Source of the DNA: Bryobacterales bacterium
Lineage (GTDB): Bacteria; Acidobacteriota; Terriglobia; Bryobacterales; Bryobacteraceae
Length of the DNA: 16,379 bases
Reading direction: 5' to 3'
Assembly (NCBI GenBank): GCA_016789785.1
Contig: JAEUQE010000211.1
Coordinates: 1-16,379, forward strand
Shown here: in pieces, positions 1 to 7,656 of the stretch
Position numbering within the stretch: position 1 is the stretch's first letter
How the letters are laid out: every line of letters begins with the position of its first letter
Program-made: the position numbers and the translations under genes
Notes under the pieces: model-generated
What the model saw: only the letters and a program-made list of their open reading frames with translations
Told to the model about the DNA's origin: nothing
Database searches by the model: none

Positions 1-1
1 G

Positions 2-664
2 TTGGCGGGACAATCCCCTGCCTCCACGCGGACGATCATCGGAGTCGTTCGCGACACGCGAATCAACTCGATCACGGAAAGCGGAGAACCCTACTTCTAT
101 CTGCCGTACGCGCAAACGCGGTTCTCAAACATGGATCTGATCGCTACCACGAACGTCGACCCACTTCAGATCTCAACACAGTTGCGGGCAGAGATCGCCG
201 CCATTGATCCGGCGGTGCCCTTGCTGGAAGTCACAACAATGAAACTGTTGATCCGCTCCACTCTTTACCAGCAACAGGTCTCCGCAACCATCGTCGGGGC
301 TTTGGGCGCAATCGGGTTGTTTCTGGCTGCTGTCGGGCTCTACGGCCTGATTTCCTATTCGGTGACGCAGCGGACACGGGAAATCGGAATTCGCATGGCG
401 CTCGGTGCACAGCGCCGGGATGCCTTGTGGATGATGGTGCGCCAGGCTTTGGTGCTCGCACTGACCGGAACGGCGATCGGACTTGTGGGGGCTGCCCTTG
501 CGGTGCGTATTCTTTCCGGCATGGTGTATGGCGTGAGTCTTCGTGACCCGATCACCTTCGGGGCTGTGGTTCTGTCGATGCTGGCCGTCGCGGTTCTTGC
601 CAGCTACATTCCCGCGCGCCGGTCCACTCAGATCGACCCGATGTCCGCCCTCCGCCACCAGTGA
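2..664 (+). CDS. MacB/FtsX-type ABC transporter permease, C-terminal fragment (5' end outside window)
   Basis: This is the last ~220 residues of a membrane permease of the MacB/FtsX family. The reading frame is open to the left edge, so the true start lies outside the window. It begins with the end of a periplasmic MacB_PCD-like region (GVVRDTRI, then DPLQISTQLR and AIDPAVPLLEV). The FtsX core follows, with hydrophobic segments at about residues 93-118, 145-170 and 183-203, the signature TREIGIRMALGA (about 125-136), and the usual ending PARRSTQIDPMSALRHQ. Acidobacteriota carry many such permeases fused as long 'duplicated orphan' proteins without an adjacent ATPase, and the C-terminal sequence fits that group. 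No ATP-binding gene follows it; the next gene is convergent. Substrate is unknown. The family call is firm, while the orphan-type assignment is inference because the N-terminal half is not visible. Confidence 0.9.
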   Translation: MAGQSPASTRTIIGVVRDTRINSITESGEPYFYLPYAQTRFSNMDLIATTNVDPLQISTQLRAEIAAIDPAVPLLEVTTMKLLIRSTLYQQQVSATIVGALGAIGLFLAAVGLYGLISYSVTQRTREIGIRMALGAQRRDALWMMVRQALVLALTGTAIGLVGAALAVRILSGMVYGVSLRDPITFGAVVLSMLAVAVLASYIPARRSTQIDPMSALRHQ

Positions 665-691
665 GCACAACTGCATCTGACTCTGTAAGGA

Positions 692-738
692 TTCCCATCC
701 GCCCGGCGTGGCCTCTTCGCGGCGCCAGCTTATGGGAA
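692..738. terminator. Possible hairpin between convergent genes
   Basis: TTCCCAT (692-698) is the exact reverse complement of ATGGGAA (732-738), with a weak inner GGCG/CGCC pairing (705-708 with 723-726). It sits in the 65-bp gap between the convergent permease and Kelch genes and overlaps the Kelch stop codon. There is no clean T-run on either strand, so it is only a weak candidate for a bidirectional terminator. Confidence 0.25.
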
Positions 739-3363
739 GTTATAGGTGATCGGTGCGGCCGTCGCACCCGCGTAGACTGAGTCCCCGGAGTAGCGCGCGG
801 TCAGCGTACGCGGGCCGGCCGGCCGCGTCAACGGGATCGAGTAAGTATGACTCGTGGCTCCCAGGAAGACTACTTGGTTCGGGATCGTGAAGGAGGTCAC
901 CGGCTGGCCTCCATCCAGAATCTGGATCGTTCCGGAGGGCACCACGCCGCACTGTCGTGTGTCGATCGTCACATCGACCAATCCTGTGAATCCGGATACC
1001 AGGTTGGCCGACTGGCGAATCGTGACGTTGGGAACCGTGGGCACCAGTGTGAGTGGCAGGATGCTGGTGCTGGAGGGCGCAAGTGTTGCGTCGCCCTCGT
1101 AGACGAACTGGACGCCGGATGGCCGGGAGACCGCGAGTCCGACTGAAAAGACTCCCGTCGCACGCCCTTCCGCCACTGGCGTGAAAGAACCAGGGATCGG
1201 GCTGGGACCGAGAGTGATCCTTTCAAAGTGGAGTTGCGCTCGCAGAGAGCGGTTTGCCAATCCCAACGCTGGCGGAAAGGTGAGCGCCGCCTCGAAAGGT
1301 ACTGACGCGCCGGTCTGGCATACGTAGGAGGTGGGCGGGTTGAGGATACTCAGGGTCGTTGCTCCGCGCTGCACATTCAAAGTGACCGGCGCCGCGCTGC
1401 CGCTGAAAAAGAATGGATCGTTGACATATTGCGCCGACACCGCTTTCGGTCCGGTCGACAACGGTGTGAACGGGAATGTGTAAGTCCGGCTGCCGGGCAG
1501 TACAATGCCGCTCTGCCCGGGCCCGAGCGGGAAACCATCCAACGTGAAGTTAACCCCGCCGTTCAGCGGCGTGGCGGGCACGCCGGGTGCCACGTCCACC
1601 CGCGCCGTCAGCGTCACGTGAGATCCGGCTTGCGGCTGCGCGGTGCTGGACGTGACCGTCACGGTTGGCGTCTTACTGGCGACGGTGTAAGTGCCGAATG
1701 CCGATGTCCCTAGGTGTGCGCCGTCGCCTGTGTAGCGCGCAAAGACGCAATACTGTCCCGGAGGCGCCTGCGAGAGCAGCGTGCTCACCGTGGAACTGAC
1801 CAGATTCGTGTTGATGACCAGGTTGGTTTGCGCCACCGGCTCCCGGTCCGGCGGACACACCGTGCGTAGCGTGAACGCTTGGATCGAGAAAGTACCTGTG
1901 AGCGATCGCGGGGCGACGTCGCGGCTGAGTGTCGCCCGGAAATCGACAGCCGACCCTTCGTATTGGCTTGCCGTCGGCAGCGCCATACTGATACGGGTCA
2001 CAATTTTCACCGGCACCGTCGCCCGCGTAACCGTGCCATCGGGATGCCTTGCGGTCACCCGCACCAGTCTGCCCGCGTCTCCGGAGCCCACTTGCACCAC
2101 ATTCACCGGGCCCCATCCAGCGGTCAGATTGAAGTCGCGGCTTGGTGTCTGGACGGATCCTGTCAGACGCCGGTTATTCGCCGCAATTACAAAAAACCCG
2201 TCAATCAAATCCAGCGATAACTCGTAAGTCGTACTCGACCGGAAGAATGCCCCGGAAGCGACCACCGTTTCGTTCGGGTTGTACGGATCCTTCATAAAGG
2301 TGATTCTCGGCAGGAGAATGACTCCGCACGCTGCCTGCGGACCATCGGCATTGCCCCCACCGGCCGCCAGAATCGCCCCCGATTCCAGCACTGCTCCGGC
2401 CAGCCCGAACCGCGGACGCGTCAGATCACCAAGCCGGAAAAAGACATCCTCCACCGGCTGAAACAACTCGGTCGCGCTGAGCGCCTCATCCCCTTGCCGG
2501 CCACCCGCCAGCAACACACTGCCGTTGCCAGGAATGAGGATCGCCAGATGGTCTCGCCTTGCCACCGTAAGCTTCGCTTCCAGTAGCTGGAAGCCCTTGC
2601 TCTCCGCATCCAGCACTTCCGCGGTATCCAACTCCGTGTTACCGTCACTGCCGCCCGCTACGAAAATTCTCCCATCATCCAGTCGCGTGGCCGAGTGTCC
2701 CGCCCGCGCAGTCGCCATGGAGGGACCTTCGGTGATCTGGCCGCTCACCGGGTCAAAGATCTCCGTCGAACGGAGTGCGCCTTCCCCGTTACGGCCTCCG
2801 GCAAAAATCACGCGACCGTCCACAGCCACCACGGTGGCAAGCTGCGCGCGCGCGGTAGCCAGCGAAGCCGTGTGGGGCTGCAGACGGTTCTCGGCCGAAT
2901 CGAAAATCTCGACCGACGCAAGCGGACCCGAAGACGAGGCGCCGCCCGCCAGCAGGACCCGGCCGTCGGCGAGGAGCGTCGCTGTGTGTCCCGTGCGTGG
3001 CGAGCCGCTGCCCGTCACCTCCAACCATTTATCGTCATTCGGATCGTAGACTTCCGCCGAGCCAAGGTCATCTCCCCCCGCCACGAACACGCGGCCATCG
3101 CTAAGCGAAGTGCAGGTGTGACCGGAGCGCGCGCGATGCATTGCCGCCGCGGGACGAAACTCCGCTTCTTTCGAGTAAACCTCGGCGGAAGTGAGCGAGC
3201 CATCGCTCCCGGTACCGCCTGTGATCAGCACGCGCCCGTCCTTCAGAAGCGTGGCGCATGCCTGTTGCCTGGCCTCCCCGAGGGCTGCGGTTGGACTCCA
3301 CAACGGTACATTCTGGCCCGCAAGACAAGGAACGAGCGAGAGTACGGCGAGCAGTTTCATCAT
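730..3363 (-). CDS. Secreted seven-bladed Kelch propeller protein with C-terminal Ig-like repeats
   Basis: An 877-residue predicted secreted protein. Residues 1-17 form a signal peptide (MMKLLAVLSLVPCLAGQ). Residues about 25-345 hold seven Kelch-type repeats, each with a DGRVL/F-x-x-GG core: DGRVLITGG (42-50), DGRVFVAGG, DGRVLLAGG, DGRVIFAGG, DGRIFVAGG, NGSVLLAGG and SGAILAAGG. Seven copies at about 46-50 residue spacing suit a closed seven-bladed beta-propeller. After a linker come about four bacterial Ig-like domains (roughly 455-877), recognised by their ends such as ARYTGDGAHLG and ARYSGDSVYAG. Such proteins are common in Acidobacteriota and are thought to act in adhesion or ligand binding at the cell surface; no catalytic residues are evident. 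The start is ATGATG with no Shine-Dalgarno sequence, 11-12 bp after the predicted transcription start. Partner and substrate are unknown. Confidence 0.85.
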   Translation of the reverse strand: MMKLLAVLSLVPCLAGQNVPLWSPTAALGEARQQACATLLKDGRVLITGGTGSDGSLTSAEVYSKEAEFRPAAAMHRARSGHTCTSLSDGRVFVAGGDDLGSAEVYDPNDDKWLEVTGSGSPRTGHTATLLADGRVLLAGGASSSGPLASVEIFDSAENRLQPHTASLATARAQLATVVAVDGRVIFAGGRNGEGALRSTEIFDPVSGQITEGPSMATARAGHSATRLDDGRIFVAGGSDGNTELDTAEVLDAESKGFQLLEAKLTVARRDHLAILIPGNGSVLLAGGRQGDEALSATELFQPVEDVFFRLGDLTRPRFGLAGAVLESGAILAAGGGNADGPQAACGVILLPRITFMKDPYNPNETVVASGAFFRSSTTYELSLDLIDGFFVIAANNRRLTGSVQTPSRDFNLTAGWGPVNVVQVGSGDAGRLVRVTARHPDGTVTRATVPVKIVTRISMALPTASQYEGSAVDFRATLSRDVAPRSLTGTFSIQAFTLRTVCPPDREPVAQTNLVINTNLVSSTVSTLLSQAPPGQYCVFARYTGDGAHLGTSAFGTYTVASKTPTVTVTSSTAQPQAGSHVTLTARVDVAPGVPATPLNGGVNFTLDGFPLGPGQSGIVLPGSRTYTFPFTPLSTGPKAVSAQYVNDPFFFSGSAAPVTLNVQRGATTLSILNPPTSYVCQTGASVPFEAALTFPPALGLANRSLRAQLHFERITLGPSPIPGSFTPVAEGRATGVFSVGLAVSRPSGVQFVYEGDATLAPSSTSILPLTLVPTVPNVTIRQSANLVSGFTGLVDVTIDTRQCGVVPSGTIQILDGGQPVTSFTIPNQVVFLGATSHTYSIPLTRPAGPRTLTARYSGDSVYAGATAAPITYNFP

Positions 3364-3380
3364 ATGGGAATACAGGGGGA

Positions 3381-3408
3381 AATATCATGGCCGGACGGTT
3401 GCTGTCAA
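3381..3408 (-). promoter_or_regulatory. Sigma-70-like promoter for the Kelch gene
   Basis: On the minus strand a perfect -35 TTGACA (3408-3403) is followed after 16 bp by a -10 GATATT (3386-3381; 4 of 6 matches to TATAAT). Transcription would begin near 3374, only about 11 nt before the ATG at 3363. No Shine-Dalgarno sequence lies in that leader, so translation may start in a near-leaderless manner. Confidence 0.45.
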
Positions 3409-3497
3409 GAATCCCGCTCCCGGCGGATCGTGCTCACCAGGAAGTCGAGGTCTCCCGAAACGGCGCGTTGCGAATTATCCAGTTGTGTATTCGCCCC

Positions 3498-4721
3498 TCA
3501 GAACGGCTCAAAGGGTACCGCAAGTACCCTCGGCGCCAGAGGCAGGCGCACTTCACCCGAATGCACCACGAAACCTTCTGCCGCCCGTTCGCCATAGGCA
3601 GCTTGAAACGCTTGGATCCCAACGGACATGCCCGGCCGGGGCGTTGCCGACAGCTTCACCTCAATCGGAACCAGCCGTTCCCCGGTATCCACCACAATGT
3701 CCACTTCCGCGCCAGCCGATGTGCGCCAAAAGTACAGGCGCGGCTCCTCGCCCCGGTTGACAAACACCTTCAGAACCTCCAGCAGCACCGCCGTTTCGAA
3801 GATCGCACCGCCGAGCGGCCCCGCCGCGGCATGATCCGCATCCTTCAACCCAGTCAGATAACAAAGCGTGCCAGTGTCGGTGAAGTAGACCTTCGGCGTC
3901 TTTACCAATCGCTTGCCGGTGTTTGCATGATAGGGACGTAACACCAATACCTGATAAGTCGCCTCCAGTATCGACAGCCACGCCTTGGCTGTGTTGACGG
4001 CAACTCCGAGATCACGTGCGACATCGGTCAGATTCAGCAGTTGCCCCGACCGTGCCGCCAGCACCCTCAGAAAACTCTGGAACGAAAGCAGATCGCCCAC
4101 CTGGCGCAGCGATCGGACGTCTCGTTCCAGATACGTCTGAACGTAACTCGAATGCCAAAGACTAAGATCGCGTTTGGAATTCGTGACTAACTCGGGATAT
4201 CCCCCGCGAAGCAGGCCCTTCCAGAGATCCGCCCTCGTGGAACGTCTGGCCTTCGGGATTCGCTTCCGCGCTTCCCAAGGCAACGGATCACGCGGACGGC
4301 CGAACTCCTCGCGCCGTGAGAACGGTAGAAGACGTAGCATCGCCGCCCGGCCAGCAAGCGATTCGGTCACCTGTTCCGTTAGCAGTAAGTTCTGTGACCC
4401 TGTCAACAGATACTGCCCGGCAGTGCCCCGCTGTTCATCGATCCTCTCTTTGATGTAGGGCAAAAGGCCCGGAGCATGCTGCACTTCGTCAACGATGAGA
4501 GGCGCGGGATTCATCGCCAGGAAGCCCCGAGGGTCGGCAGCGGCAGCCGCCCGGACGTCCGGAGGCTCGAGCGAAACGTAGCCTGCTTGCGACCCGAAGA
4601 CATGCTTCAGCAAAGTGGTTTTGCCTGACTGTCGTGGGCCCGTCAGGATCACTGCGGGGAACTCGCCGGCCGCGCGGCGGAGAATCGGCTCCAAGGCTCG
4701 GGGCAGGTAGCGCGAAGGCAT
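3498..4721 (-). CDS. AAA ATPase with C-terminal DUF4143 domain
   Basis: A 407-residue ATPase of the AAA_14/DUF4143 group; these are of typical length at about 380-430 residues. Walker A is GPRQSGKT (28-35), Walker B is LIVDEVQ (75-81), and an LLTGSQ sensor-like motif lies at 105-110. An HTH-like stretch occurs at about 231-255 (LTDVARDLGVAVNTAKAWL). The DUF4143 region ends with AEVD (338-341) and IEVK (353-356), which resemble the core of a PD-(D/E)xK nuclease fold. The start at 4721 is chosen over an in-frame ATG 18 bp upstream because AAGGAG lies six bases before it. The biological role of this family is not well established; it is found as isolated genes in many bacteria and archaea and has been linked loosely to DNA metabolism or mobile elements. 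The gene stands alone with its own promoter. A decayed relative lies near 10.9-11.0 kb. Confidence 0.9.
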   Translation of the reverse strand: MPSRYLPRALEPILRRAAGEFPAVILTGPRQSGKTTLLKHVFGSQAGYVSLEPPDVRAAAAADPRGFLAMNPAPLIVDEVQHAPGLLPYIKERIDEQRGTAGQYLLTGSQNLLLTEQVTESLAGRAAMLRLLPFSRREEFGRPRDPLPWEARKRIPKARRSTRADLWKGLLRGGYPELVTNSKRDLSLWHSSYVQTYLERDVRSLRQVGDLLSFQSFLRVLAARSGQLLNLTDVARDLGVAVNTAKAWLSILEATYQVLVLRPYHANTGKRLVKTPKVYFTDTGTLCYLTGLKDADHAAAGPLGGAIFETAVLLEVLKVFVNRGEEPRLYFWRTSAGAEVDIVVDTGERLVPIEVKLSATPRPGMSVGIQAFQAAYGERAAEGFVVHSGEVRLPLAPRVLAVPFEPF

Positions 4722-4727
4722 CAATTT

Positions 4728-4733
4728 CTCCTT
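4728..4733 (-). promoter_or_regulatory. Shine-Dalgarno site that fixes the ATPase start
   Basis: AAGGAG on the minus strand, six bases before the ATG at 4721. It lies inside the longer reading frame that would start at 4739, so 4721 is the likely true start. Confidence 0.75.
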
Positions 4734-4734
4734 A

Positions 4735-4765
4735 TGCAATTATGCATTACGAATGCACGATTGCA
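4735..4765 (-). promoter_or_regulatory. 31-bp imperfect palindrome containing the ATPase promoter
   Basis: TGCAATTATGCATT (4735-4748) and AATGCACGATTGCA (4752-4765) are inverted repeats of 14 bp with two mismatches around a 3-bp centre (ACG). On the minus strand the same segment contains a promoter-like pair: -35 TTGCAA (4766-4761), 16-bp spacer, -10 CATAAT (4744-4739; 5 of 6 matches). A dimeric regulator bound here would cover the promoter completely, so repression, perhaps autoregulation through the HTH-like part of the ATPase, is plausible but unproven. Confidence 0.5.
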
Positions 4766-4854
4766 ACCACGCAGGTTCGCGACCCGGCGGCCGAGAAGGC
4801 ACCGGATCCCGGGCTCGCGGCGTTTCGGCCGCGGCGATTGCAGCATCACCCTAT

Positions 4855-4889
4855 CGGCTGACGGCTGACGGCTGACGGCTGACGGCTGA
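4855..4889. repeat. Five tandem copies of the heptamer CGGCTGA
   Basis: Five perfect head-to-tail copies of CGGCTGA run from 4855 to 4889, followed by degenerate related bases (CCCTGACCGCTG). They lie between the ATPase promoter and the stop codon of the enolase-superfamily gene, outside any convincing coding region. Heptamer microsatellites of this kind vary in copy number by slipped-strand pairing and occur in intergenic DNA of many bacteria. Confidence 0.9.
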
Positions 4890-4910
4890 TCCCTGACCGC
4901 TGCTGCCAAC

Positions 4911-6119
4911 TTAGTACGTCGTTACCCGCAATTGCCCCGCCGCGTGAGACCACACCTCCGGCTTGATCCGCATCCCAAATCCCGGTAACTCCGGCGCCGT
5001 GATCGTCCCATCCTTCGGCACCAGCGGATCCTCCAGCATCAACGGCCAATCGTGTTCATAGAACCGTTGGCAACTCTCCTGAATCCACACGTTCGACAGC
5101 GCCGACGTCAAGTGCGTCGACGCATAGAACAGCAGCGGACCGCCCGCCGTATGTGGCGCCACCGGCAAGTCCCGCGCCGACGCCATCGCCGCCACCTTCT
5201 TTGCCTCACTCACTCCGCCGCACCAGCACACATCGAACATCACATACTTCACCGCGCGCGCATCCAGTAACTGCTGAAACGCGCGCCGGCCCGCCATCCG
5301 CTCGCCCGCAATCAGTGGCACGGACGTCGACTCCGCCAATTGCCGGAATTGCTCGAAATTCCCCGGCAGTAACATGTCCTCCAGCCACATCGGCTGATAA
5401 GGCTCCAGAGCCCTTGCAATCCGCACCGCCGACGGTAAGTTCCACAACGAATGAAACTCAATCAGAATCTCGATCGCATTTCCAAACGCATCCCTCAGCT
5501 TCCGTACCGGCGCCAGCGCCTCGTCGATCTGCGCCTGCGTGATGAACTGGCCGCCATTCCGCCGGCCCGCTCCATCGAAAGGCCATACTTTGATCGCCGC
5601 CACGCCGTACCGTTCGCGCACCTCGCGCATGATCTTATCGGGATCCGTGAGAAAGTCATAGCGATGCGGAAAACACGTGTTATAGAGCCGCACCTTCGCA
5701 TTCGACTGTCCACCCAGCAACCGGTAAACCGGCTCGTTTAGCGACTTACCCAGTAAGTCCCACAGCGCGAGATCCAGCGCGCTCAGTACACGCATCTCCG
5801 TCCCGCCGGCGATTTGGAAATCGAAGGTGTGATAAAGATCCGTCCAAATCCGTTCGATATCCCGCAGATCCCGATTCTTCAGCAGAGGCGCGAGCAGCGA
5901 ATGCACCATCTCCGCTTCCTGCGCCGTCCGCGGATACGTCTCGCCCACCGCCTGCAGTCCCGACGCCGTTGTCAGCCGGAGCCATGTCCAATGCGGCCAG
6001 AATGGAGCCGAATCACGCCCCTTCGGAAAGTGCAGCGTCTCGATCTTCGCAAGCTTCAGCGGAGGAGCGGCCTGCAAAGCCGCGGGGAGAAGGGAAGCCA
6101 GCAATTGGCGGCGAGTCAT
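4911..6119 (-). CDS. Mandelate racemase/muconate lactonizing (enolase superfamily) enzyme with N-terminal signal-like sequence
   Basis: A 402-residue enolase-superfamily enzyme, probably an acid-sugar dehydratase or a close relative. The (beta/alpha)8 barrel residues are visible: K177 (IKVWP), metal ligands E221 (IEFHSLW), E247 (WLEDM) and E273 (AGERM), the D296/H323 dyad (FDVCWCGG and APHTAGG, 27 residues apart as in mandelate racemase), and E348 (WIQES). H223 directly after the first metal ligand, and the GG-x-SEAKK-x-AAMA pattern, recall galactonate/mannonate-type dehydratases, so proton abstraction from a sugar acid is the likely chemistry; the exact substrate cannot be read. Unusually, residues 1-18 (MTRRQLLASLLPAALQA) look like a Tat- or Sec-type signal peptide, whereas most family members are cytoplasmic. 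The gene begins 42 bp after the sulfatase stop on the same strand, suggesting an operon. Its ribosome binding site is weak (TTGAGG). Confidence 0.88.
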   Translation of the reverse strand: MTRRQLLASLLPAALQAAPPLKLAKIETLHFPKGRDSAPFWPHWTWLRLTTASGLQAVGETYPRTAQEAEMVHSLLAPLLKNRDLRDIERIWTDLYHTFDFQIAGGTEMRVLSALDLALWDLLGKSLNEPVYRLLGGQSNAKVRLYNTCFPHRYDFLTDPDKIMREVRERYGVAAIKVWPFDGAGRRNGGQFITQAQIDEALAPVRKLRDAFGNAIEILIEFHSLWNLPSAVRIARALEPYQPMWLEDMLLPGNFEQFRQLAESTSVPLIAGERMAGRRAFQQLLDARAVKYVMFDVCWCGGVSEAKKVAAMASARDLPVAPHTAGGPLLFYASTHLTSALSNVWIQESCQRFYEHDWPLMLEDPLVPKDGTITAPELPGFGMRIKPEVWSHAAGQLRVTTY

Positions 6120-6161
6120 GCCTCAATTCTCCGCTTCTCCGCCCGCGAAGACAATCAGTGT

Positions 6162-7631
6162 TCAGACTGCGGCCGGCTTCTCGCGAGTCTCCTCCAAAGG
6201 GCGCTTCGGATCGAATCTCGGATTCGATGCCGGAATCTCGGCGCCGGATGACCGGATCCAATCGTGGAGACGCCGCTGCATGGCTCGTGCGCGCCCCGGC
6301 TCGCGATCCGCCAGATTGGTGTGCTCGCCAACGTCGGCGGTCACATTGAAGAGTTCCAGGCGGTGGCCTTCGCGATAGCGTCTTTCGCCGTCGATGGAGT
6401 CACCGAAGCTCTCGATGAGTTTGTAGTCGCCGTCGTGGATGGTCGCGCTCGGCGTCACGGCCCAGCGCAGTTCGTAGAACGGTGTGTAGCCGAACAGTGC
6501 CCGCGCGGCGATCTTCCGGCCACGCAACAGAGGTTCAATCGAGACGCCGTCCTGTACGTGACCTGCCGGTGCCTTCGCTCCGCACATCCCGAAGAGCGTC
6601 GGCATCAAGTCCACCGCATGCACCGGCGTTTGGCAGACGCTGCCCGGCTTCACCGCACCCGGCCATCGAACAATCATGGGCACCCGCACACCGCCCTCAT
6701 AGTTCGACCCCTTGCCCGCGCGCAACGGCTCGCTGCTGAAAGCGCGCTCGCGAATCTCCAATCGCAAGCCTTCGCCGTCGCGGACCGGAACGTGATTCAA
6801 GTTCTCGTACACGCCGCCATTGTCGGTCAGAAACATCACAGCCGTGTTCTCGGCCAGCTTCAGATCATCGAGCGCGCCCATGAGGCGCCCGATCTGCGTG
6901 TCCATGTACTCAAGCGCTGCGAGATAGGTCGCGTTGTGGAGGCCCTCCGCAGGTGCGCCCTTCTCACGATACTTCTGGACGATGTCTCCAGGCGCGGTCA
7001 CCACGCCGTGAATCGTGTGATGCGGCAGGTAGCAGAAGAACGGCCGGTTGCGATTGGCTTCCAGAAAGCCGATCGCCTCATCCGTGAGCCGCGCCACGCC
7101 TTTGTCGCCCACGCGCAATTCATCGGGACGCGGCGCCGGTTTCGCCACGACATCGAAGCCGTAAGGCGCACCGTTGCGCAGCCCGTTGTAATTGCCATCG
7201 GCGTTGTTCGTGAGGTGCCACTTGCCGATGCAGGCGGTCGCATACCCGGCGGCTTTCATGCCCTTCGAGAGCAGGAAATCCTCGTGAGTGAGGCTCTCTT
7301 TGAACGCGGGCTCGCGAATGCGCCCCCATGGCGTGCCATACCACGGGATCACGTGCCACATGCGATTCCGCGCAGTGTACTGGCCGGTGAGAATCGTCGC
7401 CCGGGTGGGCGTACACTGTGGCGTCACGTAGGCGCGCGTGAACCGCATGCCCTCGCCGGACAGACGGTCCAGATTCGGGGTCTTCAGCAGCGGGTTGCCG
7501 TAACAGCTCAGGGCGCGCTGCCCCATGTCGTCCATCAGGATCAACAAGACGTTCGGGCGTGGAGCGGCCGCGGCCTTCGACGTTCGCAGCAACGGCCCGG
7601 CTATTGCGGCCATGATGTCCCTTCTACGCAT
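6162..7631 (-). CDS. Type I sulfatase (arylsulfatase A family), exported
   Basis: A 489-residue sulfatase that should hydrolyse a sulfate ester outside the cytoplasm. The active-site motif is CTPTRATILTG, with C73 as the cysteine converted to formylglycine. Metal ligands are D34/D35 (LILMDDMG) and D270/N271 (FLTDNGG); further active-site elements are GKWH (136-139) and HHTIH (204-208), and a downstream GKGSNYEGGVRVP. The N-terminus MRRRDIMAAIAG is a Tat-like signal, as in many sulfatases of Acidobacteriota and Planctomycetota. The start at 7631 is preferred over an in-frame start 30 bp upstream because AAGGAG lies at the correct distance. Substrate cannot be inferred; this group includes enzymes for sulfated glycans and aryl sulfates. 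A formylglycine-generating or anaerobic maturase is needed and is not in the window. It is probably co-transcribed with the downstream enolase-superfamily enzyme. Confidence 0.93.
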   Translation of the reverse strand: MRRRDIMAAIAGPLLRTSKAAAAPRPNVLLILMDDMGQRALSCYGNPLLKTPNLDRLSGEGMRFTRAYVTPQCTPTRATILTGQYTARNRMWHVIPWYGTPWGRIREPAFKESLTHEDFLLSKGMKAAGYATACIGKWHLTNNADGNYNGLRNGAPYGFDVVAKPAPRPDELRVGDKGVARLTDEAIGFLEANRNRPFFCYLPHHTIHGVVTAPGDIVQKYREKGAPAEGLHNATYLAALEYMDTQIGRLMGALDDLKLAENTAVMFLTDNGGVYENLNHVPVRDGEGLRLEIRERAFSSEPLRAGKGSNYEGGVRVPMIVRWPGAVKPGSVCQTPVHAVDLMPTLFGMCGAKAPAGHVQDGVSIEPLLRGRKIAARALFGYTPFYELRWAVTPSATIHDGDYKLIESFGDSIDGERRYREGHRLELFNVTADVGEHTNLADREPGRARAMQRRLHDWIRSSGAEIPASNPRFDPKRPLEETREKPAAV

Positions 7632-7636
7632 GATGT

Positions 7637-7642
7637 CTCCTT
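7637..7642 (-). promoter_or_regulatory. Shine-Dalgarno site that fixes the sulfatase start
   Basis: AAGGAG on the minus strand, five bases before the ATG at 7631 (spacer ACATC). It places the start at the MRRRDIM signal sequence rather than at the longer frame. Confidence 0.75.
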
Positions 7643-7656
7643 CGTGAAGAAACGTG

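Noticed and set aside
3470..3494. GCGAAT/ATTCGC inverted repeat just after the ATPase stop codon
   Set aside because: Only 6 bp with a 13-nt loop and no T-run, so not supportable as a terminator.
2695..3597. Plus-strand open frame of 300 codons opposite the Kelch gene start
   Set aside because: Runs across the signal-peptide end, the promoter and the ATPase 3' end; composition is that of an antisense shadow.
4855..4889. Heptamer tract considered as a CRISPR array or iteron origin
   Set aside because: Units are 7 bp with no spacers, no cas or rep genes are nearby, and there is no AT-rich unwinding region.
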